Positions 23,931 through 35,530 of a DNA stretch of 64,000 bases are shown in pieces. Under the pieces are notes generated by a model. The model had not been told where the DNA came from and did not search any database. It was given only the letters and a program-made list of their open reading frames with translations. Where the stretch lies: contig NC_057864.1 in the NCBI RefSeq assembly GCF_019393635.1, positions 440,198,322 to 440,262,321 of the forward strand, written 5' to 3'. The position numbers and the translations under genes were made by a program. Every line of letters begins with the position of its first letter. Positions within the stretch are counted from its first letter, which is position 1. The stretch is from Dromiciops gliroides. Lineage: Eukaryota > Chordata > Mammalia > Microbiotheria > Microbiotheriidae.

Positions 23931-24129
23931 CACATGTCAGTTCTCTCAGTACCCTAGGAATGTAGTTCATCCAGAGCTGCTGAATGCACGTCATGTTTCA
24001 GTTAGGTGCTCTTTGTCTCCCCACTTATCTTGTGTTTTAATTTCCTGTTCATTCTTTCTGTACTTCCAAGTTTGAAAAATCTTTCTTTTCTGTAATGGGA
24101 AAAAGAAAAAAGAAAAATATGACTTTGAG

Positions 24130-25300
24130 CACCTCATACTATCTCTTTTTGTTCATGTTTTTTTAATTTAAGTTTTTTATTTTTATTATTTATTCAAAAA
24201 TGAGCATTTCTGTATACAAAGTAGAATATAAAAAGAATTGTCTGTGAAACTATGACTTTTTCTATAACTCTTTTTAAGTATGTAATAAATTCAACTTGTT
24301 ACTTTCGAAACTGTCCTTGTTTGTGCCTCCTTCCGAACTTCCTCCTCTTCTCTTCTATTGATTTATGAACTTTTAGAAATGTTTCTGTGACCTTCCTCTT
24401 TTTCTTTTCTTTTTTTAGGGATTGGGCATCACCATTACTATCACTCTTCCCTGCCCTCCCAACCACTTAAAAACAGAAAGAGGTGCAAAAAAGCCTTGTA
24501 AGAAATAATCATAGTCAAGCAAAACAAATTCATTTGTGGTCATATCCAAGAATGTATGTCTCCCTCCACACCTGGATTCTATCAGCTCTCTGTTAGTAAA
24601 TAGGTAGTGTGCTTCATCATAGGTCCACTGGAGACATAACTGATCATTAATTGTCTTATAGGTAAGTCTTTCAAAGTTGTTTTTCTTTTTGATGTTATTA
24701 TTTTGAATAAATTTGTCTCCTGGTCTTGTTCACTTCACTCTGCAGCAGGACATAGTCTCCAAGGATTCTCTGATATAATCTCATATTCTTAAACACAGTA
24801 ATATTTTATTACATGCACATACCACAGTTTGTTCAAATGTTTCCTGGTTGATGGGAACATTCTAAATTTCCATGTCTTTCCTTTTCTTCTTTAAATGTCC
24901 TCTTCAGGATCAGGAAGTTTGTTTTGCTTATGACTGTTCTTCCCTCTTAAGCAACATCTTCTATGCCTTTTTTTCCTGTTGAATTTGGTGTATTTCTACA
25001 CCTCACTCTTAGTATGTATTCAAACTTCCTTTCTCTGGTTCAGATAAAGAATGAAGTTCACCTGACACTAACTCCCCCATACACCTTCCCTATATGTATA
25101 CTTTTCTTCTCATGCAGCAGAAAAAAATAGCAAGTTCCAACTCCCCTTTTCTAACATTCCAGACAGGTATATTCCTTTTAAACTCCCTTTTATTTCCCCT
25201 CATCCTAACAAAAGAACCAATTCTCCTCTCCCAGATCCTTATTTGTCCCCCTTCATACCTTTTGAAGACAAAGTTTCTCAAAAAGACTCCCTCATTAGGA
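24130..25300 (-). repeat. Old L1 3' UTR and adjoining L1-like sequence
   Basis: Phrases such as 'acttcactctgcagcaggac', 'atgcacataccacagtttgt' and 'cctggttgatgggaacattc' match the antisense of marsupial L1 3' UTRs, in decayed form. 24900-25300 is less certain. Confidence 0.55.
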
Positions 25301-25309
25301 TGTTAGCAC

Positions 25310-25720
25310 TATATCATCAGAGTGCTAGTGACATCAGTCAGTGACCATGTGTTTGGAGTATCTGCTGTGAGCCCAGGAGGGCAGGCATTGATGAGTTGTT
25401 CCCACTTCCTGTTGTGGTGTATAAAAAGTTCAAGAGACATAATTTCTGGATAATTAACATTCATTTTATTAATTATGCCTAGTGGGTAATTAATTAAAGA
25501 AAGAGTCAATTGGCTGTCTCTCCTAAACCAAAACTCCTTCATGAAACCCACTCAGTGCTTATATACACTTAGAAGAGCAGGTGTCCCTGTGGGTGGAAAT
25601 CAACTCAGATTGGTTAACAGGTAATGAGAGAATAAATATTATAATGAGAGGTGGGCTTCTTCTAATGAGGGCCTACTCAGCCTTCCCCACCTTGAGGGGA
25701 AAAGGGGAAAAAACATTCTG
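25310..25720 (-). repeat. LTR-like dispersed repeat, copy 2
   Basis: 'gtataaaaagttcaagagac' and following bases parallel copy 1 at 4547, including the 'aatgagaggtgggcttc' / 'aatgagaggctgagaat' stretch. An AATAAA on the minus strand near 25460 suits an LTR read leftward. Fossil, family unassigned, ends uncertain. Confidence 0.4.
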
Positions 25721-25769
25721 AGTGAACAGTGATATCACTGCCTGAACTACAAAAGTCAGAAAGAGCAGT

Positions 25770-26205
25770 TTTAGTCAAAAGAAGATTTGATGGGAATGAT
25801 GATAGACTTGGTTTGGGAGTGTTGAACTTGAGGTTTTGTGGGACTTTTTGGAAGGCAGTCATAGATGTCAGTCTGGTGCTTTAGAGAGAGGTCAGGGCTG
25901 GAAAACTGATTTGAAAATCATCTGTGTAGAGGTAATGGTTAAAATCATGGGAGTAAGTGAAATCACCAAGTGAGGAAGTCTATGGAAAGAATGTGAAGAA
26001 CAGAGCCTTAGGAAAGGCTTTAAGGGATCTGCTTAAGGATAAGAACCCAATGGAAGAGATTAAGGAGTTAATAGAGAAATGGCAGGTAGGAAGGGAAGCA
26101 GGAGAGTGTGACACTTGGTAAGCCAAAGACATTGACATCCAGAATGGTGAAGTGAACCACAACATCAAATACTTCCAAAGAGTCATCAAGTTTTCTAGCT
26201 TGGAT
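25770..26205 (-). repeat. L2 (RT-region) fragment
   Basis: 'gaagatttgatgggaatgat', 'gaaatcaccaagtgaggaag' and 'aacatcaaatacttcc' match the complement of the L2 region around the first RT motifs. The copy is degraded. Confidence 0.5.
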
Positions 26206-26679
26206 ATTTCTACCATCTTCCCATTTTTGAAAATTGGAACCTTTTCCTTTCTTCAATCTTGAGGCATGTCTTTTAGTCACTCCAGATTCTTCTATTTCAC
26301 CAATATCAGTTCAAACATCCATCCAGGTCAAGTAACCTAAATTCAATGAAAGTAGCTAAGTATCATCTCCCTGCTTTTCTTGGGTTTCAATTGCCTGCTA
26401 ACCACTTTTTGCTCTGTCCTTAATCTGAGGAACATTCTCCTTGAAAGATAAAACAAGCAAAATAGAATTTGAAGAATTCTATCTTCTCTCCATTGTCTAT
26501 TACTTTCCCATCCAAGTCCAACAAGAATCTACCCTTGTTTTTTCAGTTTTTTCTGACTGGCTAAAAGCTATATGGGTATGAACTCTCATCATCATAATTC
26601 CTTTTGTCACCAACATAGCTTTAAAAGAAAACCCTTTTACTTGTCTTTAGTATCTTACTGATGCAGCACAATAATAGAT

Positions 26680-26935
26680 AGAATGCTGACAATTGATAAT
26701 TGATAGAGTCAAGAAATCCTGAATTCAAATCCTACCTTTGAAACTTACTGGCTTTGTGTCCCTGGGCAAGTAGGAGAAGGGAACATGAAGAGGTTTGACT
26801 ATATGGCTTCTGAGGGTCCCTCCAGCTCTAAAGTCATTGATAATAGATAGGATCCATTTTACAGATGGGGCAAGTAGGGCTCCGAGAGATGAAGTGACTT
26901 TGCCAATAGCTGTGTACCTCAGACAGCTCCTTAAG
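26680..26935 (+). repeat. Old MIR/CORE-SINE
   Basis: 'aaatcctgaattcaaatcct', 'ctttgtgtccctgggcaag' and 'ttacagatggggcaagtagg' indicate one or two degraded CORE-SINE copies. Confidence 0.55.
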
Positions 26936-27299
26936 ATTTAAGATGTAGATAGATGGCTTGCAGTCTGTTAGTGGAGATACTTCTCACACCAGGATTTCCT
27001 CACACAAAATTTTAGCCTTTCTTACAGGACCTTAGCACTCTTTATTTTCATTTTCAGCTACCTATCATCTCTTGTATCTCTTCGTCTAGTCCTTTAAAAA
27101 TCTGAATTTGTCATTAACCTGTTCAAACGCTTCATTCTTTTTGGACAACTTAAAACTTTTCTCATTGCATTCTAATCTGGAGAGCCTTCCATCTCCCTTG
27201 AGTCAGCTTCTGTTGGAGTGTCTCAGGATGTAGGATCCTACCAATGTAATTTCTGAGCTCTTAAAAAATATTCCATGAATAGCAGACTGGGATGTTCAC

Positions 27300-27440
27300 T
27301 TCCTTTTCTGTCCCTCACTTTATCAACCACATGCCAGACATTGGGGATACGAAGTCAAAAACTAGTCCCTTCCCTCTAGAAGCTTATAGTCCCCTGAGAG
27401 GACAGGAAGAGTACGTGTTGACATATAAAACTATGACCAA
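27300..27440 (-). repeat. L2 3' end fragment
   Basis: 'atgccagacattggggatac' and 'ctctagaagcttatagtccc' are the antisense L2 tail pattern. Confidence 0.5.
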
Positions 27441-27512
27441 CTAAGAGAAGTGGCTGACTCTTAGCTAAGTCAAACAAATTTTGATGGTAGCTATGTTTCC
27501 TTTTTTACATTT

Positions 27513-27682
27513 GTTGTTGTTGGGGTTTTTTTTGTTTGTTTTTTTTTAGTGGGGCAATGAGGGTTAAGTGACTCACCCAGGGTCACACAGCTAGTAAGTA
27601 TCAAGCGTCTGAGGCCGGATTTGAACTCAGGTACTCCTGAATCCAGGGCCAGTGCTTTATCTACTGAGCCACCTAGCTGCCC
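27513..27682 (-). repeat. Short SINE with 14-bp target duplication
   Basis: 'ccttttttacattt' at 27499-27512 and 27683-27696 flanks a complete copy with a GTTT/T tail. Confidence 0.93.
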
Positions 27683-27699
27683 CCTTTTTTACATTTTTT

Positions 27700-28265
27700 A
27701 AAGCTTATTAGATATAGATCTTAATGTATACTATTTTAGGTTGATGCCTGAAGTTAAAATTCCAGTTTGTAGGCTAAACAAATTAAAGAATTTTTTCAAA
27801 ATTTACTTTCCTAAGACACAATTTTGTTTTAGTATACTTGGTTATGAAAACAGAAAAAAAAGTATAGAATTCAGCACTTCACATTTGAAAATAAATAATC
27901 GGGTGTGAGTAGTCAGTGACTCATCAGCATCAGTTAAAACTGAGAAGTTAAAAGTGGGGTTTTTAAGGGGGTGTTTGGGGGTTGTTGTTGTGTCTCTCTC
28001 AATAAGAATTTTCCATACACTAATTTGGCAGTCTCAAAAGCTCCCTTGTAGCTAATAGTATTTTTCTTCCTGAGCACTTCACACAGAGTCATGGTCACTC
28101 AAACAAAAGTACATTTGTTTAATTCAGGGTATAATGTCTGTCCTGGTTCTTCATTTTTATTTAAATTTTAGTCTGGTTTTTTTTTTTAATGGCAGCAGCT
28201 ATCCTAAAATCAGAGTGGTTTCAAAAACTATTCCTACCTGACCATAGCTGGGAAAGGGAAAAATA
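27700..28265. other. AT-rich intron, nothing recognised
   Basis: Unique-looking, with no exon or repeat signature. Confidence 0.4.
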
Positions 28266-28269
28266 ATCT

Positions 28270-28500
28270 TTCAGATGTTTGTCAGTCAATCATTAAACCC
28301 ACTGTGCGCTAGGCTCTGTGTGCTGGGTATACAACAACAACAACAACAACAAAAGACAGTCCCTTTCCTCAAGGAGTTTATAATCCAATAGGGGAGGCAA
28401 CAAACAAATATATACAAACATGCTACGTACAGGATAAACAGAAAATAATTAACAAAGAGAAGGCACTGGAATTAAGTAGAAGAACCTAATGTAGATGGCT
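28270..28500 (-). repeat. L2 3' end with (CAA)n
   Basis: 'gtgcgctaggctctgtgtgc', 'ccctttcctcaaggagttta' and 'aggcactggaattaag' are antisense L2. A CAACAA run lies within it. Confidence 0.65.
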
Positions 28501-29640
28501 TTTTCATGAAGTTTAATCACAAAAGGCAAAAGATAAATAGCATGATAGTTAGCTGGCATGGAAGGATCCGATTTAACCTTATTCTATCTTACATAGAGGT
28601 CTAGTTGATTTCTTATTTCTTGTCAGTATCAAAACTATAGTTTTCCCAATGATTTAGAAATGATGAAATCCGACATTTCTCAGGTGTGCCAAATTTTGTT
28701 TGGTAAAGTTATGTGGATGATAAAATTATTTGAAGCACTAAACATTGCTACAACCATGCTGGCAGACTTTTAAAAAATAACCCATTTTCTTTGAATTTGA
28801 ACCAAAACCACATGAGCTTACATTTCCCCTTTAGGAGCTTTTGTTTTGTTTGAAGCTGTAAAGCTTTGCCAGTTATTGGGTCCAGTCCCAAGCCAAGAAT
28901 ATCACTGCTGTCCTCAAAGTCCCATTTTTCTATCTTTGCCATTTTTCATTTATAATTAAGTAGGAAATAAATATTAATGTAGAGCTACAGTATGTTCATA
29001 CTAGAGTCAGATATATAGTATTCTGTAAAGGTGCAAACCCCATACTTCTGAAATTAAATTCTTATACTTTCATTTTGTAAAAAGGGAGAGGAACTATAAA
29101 AATGTGGTACAAGTCAGCTGATTCTTTAATTTACACTGTTCCTTTAAGAAGTCTGTTTCTTAACCAGTTAGAATGATACAGTGGTGGAAAGGATTAGCTG
29201 GAGAGGGTAGTGTGTACCTCCTTATTGGAAGACTTCCAGCAAAGACTGAGGGACCACTTCTCAGCTGTGTTACAGAAGGAATTCTTGTGAAGGTATGCAC
29301 GCAGAATTGTTGTGATTCCTCTTCTGTCAAGTTTCAATTATATTTTCTGCATACACATACTAAGACTAAATGAGGTCACTTTAAGTTGTAGAAAAGTGTT
29401 CCAGATGTTGAAACTTGGATGCATAAGGGATCTACATGGTACCCAGACAACAAGTAAGACTATTGCTGTCTTTGTCCTTCTACAAAAATTATTTGTTCTG
29501 TCGTAAGGCATCACTGGCTTCTGACTAAGTGACCCTGAAGATTGTAACAAATGTACTTCTTCCTTTCGTAAATGTAAAAATGAAACAGTTTTGATGTTTT
29601 TATGATCTAAGTTCTTTATAAATTTTGGACTGTGACAAAT
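28501..29640. other. AT-rich intron, nothing recognised
   Basis: No family match seen. Short open frames at 28.75 and 29.2-29.5 kb show no known domain. Confidence 0.4.
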
Positions 29641-29644
29641 TAGA

Positions 29645-30490
29645 TTTCGTTCCTATGTGATTGAATAATAGATTTGGAAGCTAGAAGAGACCTGAGAGTT
29701 CATCACTGCCACCCTTATAGTACAGAGAAGGAAAATGAGGTACTGGGGGACTGTGTGACATGCCTGAGTTAGTAACAGAACCCCAGCTCCTAGTCCATTG
29801 ACTGGCATATTCTAGGTAAAGGTGTTTATAGAAGGCATAATAAAAATTTACAAAATGCCTCACATAGTACAAGGCACTTTCCTCACAACAACCCTCAAGA
29901 GTTAAGTACTGTGGTGGGTTTTGGTGTCTTCATTTTATAGAGTAAGAAATTTAGCCCAGAGAGTTGGAGTTACTTGCCTATAATCACAGGTTCAAACATA
30001 GATTTTCTCCTAAGTCCAGTCCCATTTGAAAAAATCTGTGATTACCATATATATTCCTACTGTCTTAGTACTTGTGTAGCCAAATGGTGGGCATGTAGTG
30101 ATTGTTCCATAAATCCAAAATATAAGACCCATGTATGTAAAAGTCAAATAATGGCAGCTCCTGGTCTGGTTTAGTCTTTTACTGTGTTCAATGTAGATTG
30201 CTTCCAATCCTTTCCATATGAGGTTTAAATCACACAAGAATCAATGGAAGCTCATTCCTAGTGTCAGAGATCTCATCTTCCCCGTCTTGTTCTGATTTCC
30301 TTAGGAGTCAGCATTCTGCCCTGCACTGCTCCCCCAGCTCTGCCACACACTAGCTGTGTAACTAAGGACTAGTCATTTGACCACCCATCTGAATCTCAGT
30401 GTCTTCATCTATTAAGTGGAAATAATTTTGAAAACCCTCGGTTTATAGATGAGAACCTCAGAGACTCTTTTGCAAACCTCTTAAAGGCAC
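29645..30490 (+). repeat. Cluster of MIR-like fragments
   Basis: Three pieces: about 29650-29810 ('tagatttggaagctagaaga'), 29815-30000 ('ggcactttcctcacaacaac') and 30310-30490 ('cacactagctgtgtaactaa'). The sequence between them is unassigned. Confidence 0.55.
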
Positions 30491-30985
30491 ATCAAAATGC
30501 AATTGGCTTTGGATTACTGAAGAATACATGAACCAAGTACGGGGTGTTGCTGTTTATGGGAAAGTCAATTAAGAACTGAAAAAGGAGAGTGAAGGAGGAA
30601 AAAGGCAGATTTCTGCCTCCCGAACCAAGCTATCCTACCTAAAGGAGGCCCTTCAAAGAGTGTATAGCAGTCTATGTGTAGTTTGGGGGCAACTAATCTT
30701 GTAGAAAATATTAAATGTCTGCCATACAAGATGCGCCTCAACATTTCAGAAGTTGTAAAGTAGCATGAGGATATGAACTGGTTAAGTCAAATAAATAGTA
30801 TTGGTCATAGAAAGTAGTTTGAAAGCATAAGGTTGTGTACTTATTTATGTCTATGATTAAGTCTTTGTAACTAGGTGCAATTTTATAATGTGGTATTTGG
30901 CAGCTGCCCCAACTTCATGGTGGACAGTTTGAAAATGGAGATAAAGGAGGTGGGTGGCCTTTCTCCTTGCCAAGGCCAACCCTTC
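30491..30985. other. Unassigned intron
   Basis: No gene or repeat recognised. Confidence 0.4.
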
Positions 30986-30989
30986 TACA

Positions 30990-32515
30990 GAACATGCATC
31001 CTTGATGGTATCCCTCCTCTTTTCTCCACTATGTTGACCCCTTTAGCATCCCTACTCTAATAATCAGTCTCTCCTTCTCAGTCTTTCCCTGATGCCTACA
31101 AATATGCCTGAGCTTTCCTCCATTCTTAAAAAGAAACTTCATTTGAGCCTACTCTCCCTCCTAGCAATTGCCCTGTATCTCTCCTGCACTTCTTGGCTAA
31201 CCTCTTTGAAAAAAATTGTCTGTACTCAATGCTTTCATTTCCTCTCCTCCCACTCTGTTCTAAAACCTCTGTAATCTTAGTTCTCACCACATCATTCAAC
31301 TGAAAGTGCAGTCTCCAAAGTAACCTTCTCTTAATGGCCAAATCTAAAAGTCTTTTCTCAATCCTTATCCTTCTTGACCTCTCTGAATCCATTGACCTTC
31401 TCCTGGATACTCTTTCCTTTTACAATGCCCTCTCTTCATCTTCCTCCAACCTGTCTGAATGTTCTTTCTTAGACTTCTTTCCTGGATATTCATCTGTATC
31501 ATGCCCACTATCTCTGGTGTCCCAAGGCTCTGTCCTCCTTCTCATTTCTCTTGATAGTCTCTCACTTAACTCACTTTCTATGTAGATAATTCCTAGTCTA
31601 CATATCCAGCCCTAGTCTCTCCTCTCAACTCCAGTCCTGAATCATTTATTGAATGATGTCTTATTGATCACTTATTAGACATTTCAAAATTGGATGTCCC
31701 ATAGGCATCTCAAACTCCACCTGGACAAAACTGAGCTCATGATCTTCTCCCAACCCTGCCTTCCTGGGCACCTAGTCTCACAACCTCGGTATCATCTCAA
31801 CTCCCCACTCACCCCACGTAGTCAATCATTTGCCAGATCTTGTCATTTCTTCCTTAACGTCTTCCTTTTCCCTCCTCTTGTTCACACAGACACCTCTCTA
31901 ATTCAGGTCCTTATTACCTCTTATCTGGATTTATTGCAGTAGCCTCATAACTGATCTTCTTTCCTAAGTCTCTCCCAATTCCAAATAGTCCACACAGCTA
32001 CCAAAATAATTTTGCCAAAGCACAGGTCTGACCAGGTCACTTCCCTACTCAACAAATGTCTGTGGCTCCCTTTACTCACCCTTTGTTTGGCATTTAATGT
32101 CCTTTACCACCTGCACTTTGCCTTCCATTCCAGTCTTCTTCTATTCTGCTGCCCTGCAGGCTCTATATATGCTCTAGCCTTGCTGTGACCTTGACAGAAC
32201 ACTCCATCTCCCATCTCAGTATATTGGCCCCATGGTTGGAATGCTTTCCTGCCTCCTCTCTGCCTCTTTGAGTCCTGACTTCCTTCAAGATTCAGCTCAG
32301 ACACCACCTTCTACAGGAAGCTTGCCTTCCAGCCAGCTTGTTTGGCTCTTCCACACACCCCGTCATGTACATTTTATCTTCTCCATTAAAACGTAGGCTT
32401 CTTAAGGGCAGGGATTTTTGTTTTGTTTGGGATTGTGGGTTTTTTGTTTACCTAGCACTTAGTACAATGCCTGGCATGCAGTAAGAGTTTGAAAAATGCT
32501 TTATGATTGATTGTT
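30990..32515 (+). repeat. ~1.5-kb L2 LINE, RT region to 3' end
   Basis: One of the longest L2 copies here. Plus-strand pieces correspond to RT segments ('ctcaatccttatccttcttg' ... 'ctctgaatccattgaccttc', the ILLDLSxxID stretch), 'aggctctgtcctccttctca', and the 3' UTR with 'cttcttaagggcagggattt' and 'tgcctggcatgcagtaagag'. It ends with GATTGATTG. Dead by many stops and indels. Confidence 0.82.
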
Positions 32516-32935
32516 TGAAAACAATTATTTGTCCTTTGTGTTTTTGTTAGGGTATTTGGCTCCAATTAATGTCTACAACCCAGTTCCCATCACTCGGGTT
32601 TCATCATATCCAGACACTGCTTAATATCATCAGAATTGGCTCAAAGAAGGACTAACATACAAAAATTAATAGGCCATTATCTAGAACTTAAAAAGCACCT
32701 CTAGAAAGAGATTTTCTCCTTAGTGTCTAACTAAACTCTCTAAGATGTGTATCTGTATTTCTTTTAGGGAGGAAAAAAAATTTAATGGTCATTATAAGCA
32801 GTTTTGGATTCTTGAAGAAAGTACGGTTTTTTTCTCTATTATTTCATTAAAACCAGAAACCCTTCATTGCTATTTCCAAACTAAATGTACTGTTTCTCCC
32901 CTTAAAGCATTTTATATCATCATTGTTGTTCTTTT

Positions 32936-32999
32936 AGTTTTTCCTTTTTTTTTTTTTAAACTACGCTGTCGCTTACCCTAATGGTTGTCTTTATTTCAG
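32936..32999 (+). other. CTTNBP2NL: Splice acceptor of CTTNBP2NL exon 2
   Basis: A T-rich tract leads to TTATTTCAG, with AG at 32998-32999. A second AG at 33006-33007 (CATTCAG) gives a possible tandem acceptor 8 bases downstream. Both leave the ATG intact; the distal one leaves a single base before it in the exon. Confidence 0.85.
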
Positions 33000-33008
33000 G
33001 CATTCAGG

Positions 33009-33107
33009 ATGAATCTGGAAAAACTCAGCAAGCCGGAGCTCCTGACCCTCTTCAGCATTCTAGAAGGTGAACTAGAAGCAAGGGATCTTGTCATTGAAGC
33101 TTTAAAG
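33009..33107 (+). CDS. CTTNBP2NL: CTTNBP2NL first coding exon (partial gene)
   Basis: The 33 codons begin MNLEKLSKPELLTLFSILE and end with RDLVIEALK, which is the N-terminus I know for vertebrate CTTNBP2NL. CTTNBP2 has a related segment but a longer, different start. This is the beginning of the CortBP2 N-terminal (coiled-coil) region. The protein family associates with striatin-PP2A (STRIPAK) complexes and with cortactin/actin. The exon is preceded by a long pyrimidine tract and CAG at 32997-32999, has A at -3 of the ATG, and ends at a GTATGA donor in phase 0. Too short to stand out as an ORF. The remaining exons lie beyond base 64000. Confidence 0.95.
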
Positions 33108-33113
33108 GTATGA
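33108..33113 (+). other. CTTNBP2NL: Splice donor of CTTNBP2NL exon 2
   Basis: AAG|GTATGA fits the vertebrate donor consensus and falls exactly where codon 33 ends. Intron 2 runs past the window edge, so it exceeds 30.8 kb. Confidence 0.9.
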
Positions 33114-33639
33114 TTTGAGAGTCGTGGTTCCTTTTTCCTGGCTGGTATAGCAGTAGAATCTACTTAACCCAAATATTGTTATGCTGCAGAGTCCCCAATG
33201 AAGTGAGGGATGGGGAAAGGGGAACGCGTGGCCATCTCTGGGCTGTGACTGTCAGAACCTGGGAAAGGCCCTGTCACCTCATCCACTTCTTTCCCTACTT
33301 AATGCCTAATTTTTGAAACTCTACCCTAGAGTTTTCTTCCTTTATTTAAAGCTCTGATCCTTACTAAAAATGTCTCTCCCCCTGGGAGGAGTCTGTTATT
33401 AGTCATTTATGTCTTATCGCTGAGTTTTAGCTATTTTCTGAGCCCATGTTTTAATAATAGTAAGTAGAAGGGTTAAGTAAATGAGATGATTACCCAAGGG
33501 CAAGTGGGTAAAGGGAGAAACACTAAACCAGGGAAAAGTCTAAAAAGGGAAATGGAATAGGGATGCTAAAGACAAAACTTTTCCCCTTTGTGTTGTGCCT
33601 GGCCCTGCTGGTGGCCTTTAGAGAGGAAGGGGAGAAGGG

Positions 33640-33900
33640 AATAATCCTCATCAAGTACGTGCTGAGCGCTTTACAAATGTTATCCTGTTTGATTCTCACA
33701 ACAACCCTGGGAGCCGGATGCTGTCATTCCCATTTTACAATTGAGGAAACTGAAGCTGACAGAGGTGAAGGGAATTGCCTAGGGACACATGGCTGGTCTG
33801 GCCCGCTATCCCTTGTGGCACCGGCTGCCCTGTTGGTACAGTTGGTCTTCGTAACACTGGCCTTTGAGTCCAAGGGCCTGGGTTCTGAGCCCTATAGCCT
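33640..33900 (+). repeat. MIR-like SINE
   Basis: 'tgctgagcgctttacaaatg', 'tctcacaacaaccctgggag' and 'ttttacaattgaggaaactg' match MIR. Confidence 0.78.
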
Positions 33901-34029
33901 ACTCTTAGGTAGCATCATATAGTAGAAATTCAGTTCGATTCAACACTTAGAAGAAAGAGCTGGATTCATAGTCCAGGGTGCTGGTGAGTTTGGATTGCAG
34001 GTTCCCCTCAATTGGCTCTCATCCCAAGT

Positions 34030-34220
34030 CCGTAGTATCACAGCCTGAGACCAGGAAGGGATCATCTGGGCCAGCCCCCTTATTTTAAAGAGGAGAATAC
34101 TGAAGGTGAGGTCACAAGACTTGCTCAGGGTCACATAGATATCAGTGACAGAACTAGCATTGGAACTCTGGTCCTTTGACTCAAAATCTACAATCCCTTT
34201 CAGTTCTAAATTGTGTGACA
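34030..34220 (+). repeat. MIR-like fragment
   Basis: 'aagaggagaatactgaaggt' and 'cttgctcagggtcacataga' resemble the MIR core, more diverged than the previous copy. Confidence 0.6.
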
Positions 34221-35039
34221 TTTGTAATGACTTAGATCTTATAAGTTATTATTAAAAGCTATATGAAAATCAAGTTGTCACAATATTGCAGTTATTTTTA
34301 GTGTAGCCAAAATTCTTTTATATTCTTATTAAGTGAAAAGTGTATTTCTATCAGTCCTGTACATATATTAACTTCTTGCTATCCTTTCAAAGATTCTTTA
34401 TAGCAACACCAATCATTCCCTCTCTCCTGCCTGAATAGGAAACACTGGCCACTAAATGAGACCATTCCCCAAACAGTAGTGTTCTTTTCCTTAACCTTCC
34501 TCGTCAGCCCCCTCCCACAGTGGATACTTTAGGATTAAGGGTTGCAATTTAGCCATGGTTATATAATCCTTTCCTGGATTACCCTAAAATTACAAGCCTG
34601 ATAAAAATAAAATCCACTTCTATACTTCTGTATTCTGATATATTTGGAGTGAGTTGTTAATTTATGGCTTTTGAGACTGGGTGGAAATGCATGCCTATAG
34701 GCAGTTATTATTGCAAGTCTAAAAGCTTAATAGTGATCCTGTGAGTAATTTCAATGCAATTAGATGCCTTTCAGTGTTGCTAATTATTGTAAAATATTGC
34801 TCCCTCTTTATCTCCACATTTATTTGTATAATTGTGTTTTTATAGTAATTCATCTTAGTTTCATTTCTGTACAAGTTCATGCAGCAATGTCTTAATTGGT
34901 GGCACTTTTGTTAGAGTAATTCATCCATTTGAGAAGACTGTCCTGTTTCTTTTCTTTCTGCCTCCATCTGCTTTCAGTCATGTTTCCCATGATTTCACTT
35001 TGAATTGTATTGATGAGTTTTCATTTGATTCGTGCCATT
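34221..35039. other. Repeat-free AT-rich block
   Basis: No repeat family is apparent. 34690-35039 is rich in TAATT/ATTA homeodomain-type cores and 'caatta' motifs. That composition is seen in conserved enhancers but also in ordinary AT-rich DNA. Confidence 0.35.
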
Positions 35040-35049
35040 ATTTTTCTTA

Positions 35050-35530
35050 ATATGTAATAGTTAACATTTATATAGTGCTTACTAGGTACCAGATTCCATG
35101 CTAAGTGCTTTACAATTTTTTTCTCATTTGATCTTCACAACAACCCTGGGAAGGAGGTGCTATTATTATCCCCATTTTACAGATGAGGAAACTGAGGCAA
35201 ATAGAGAATAAGTGACTTGCCCAAGGCCCTGCTACTAGTTAAGAGTCTGAGGCCTGACTTGAGCTCAGGTCTTCCTGACTCCAGGCCTGGCCGCCCTAGT
35301 TATATGAACTGACCCTACTTAGATGCTCGTTATCCACTACAGCATGGCCTGTATCTATTGGAAAGAGCAGAGTCAGAAGAACTGGTTTCTGATGCTGTGC
35401 TATGCCCACACGTCATACCAGGTCCCAGACACTCCCTGGCTGTTTAACTTAAGGCAAGCCCTCCCTCCAATCTGGGCTGGATTTCTTCACCTGTAAAATG
35501 AACTCATTTAGATAGGACTCTTCCAGTCCA
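35050..35530 (+). repeat. Two MIR-like SINEs
   Basis: 35050-35300 is a well-kept copy ('acatttatatagtgcttact', 'ccattttacagatgaggaaa'). 35340-35525 is a more degraded one ('aaagagcagagtcagaagaa', 'cacctgtaaaatgaactcat'). Confidence 0.75.

Larger units (their letters stand above)
21775..27250 (-). repeat. Long CR1/L3-type LINE, heavily interrupted
   Basis: Separate segments follow the CR1/L3 order from 3' UTR (left) to 5' (right): 21775-22590, 23215-23750, 23930-24130, then about 26220-27250. Minus-strand reading near 23330 gives SVLGPAVINIFINDLD, close to the reverse transcriptase motif SVLGPLLFNIFINDLD. Near 23490 AVLDFSMLYDKA corresponds to VYLDFSKAFDKV, the RT segment with the first catalytic Asp. 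L2, MIR, SINE, L1 3' UTR and LTR-like insertions split it. Many stops and indels show it is dead. Family recognised from motif memory, so the L3 versus other CR1 label is tentative. Confidence 0.75.
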
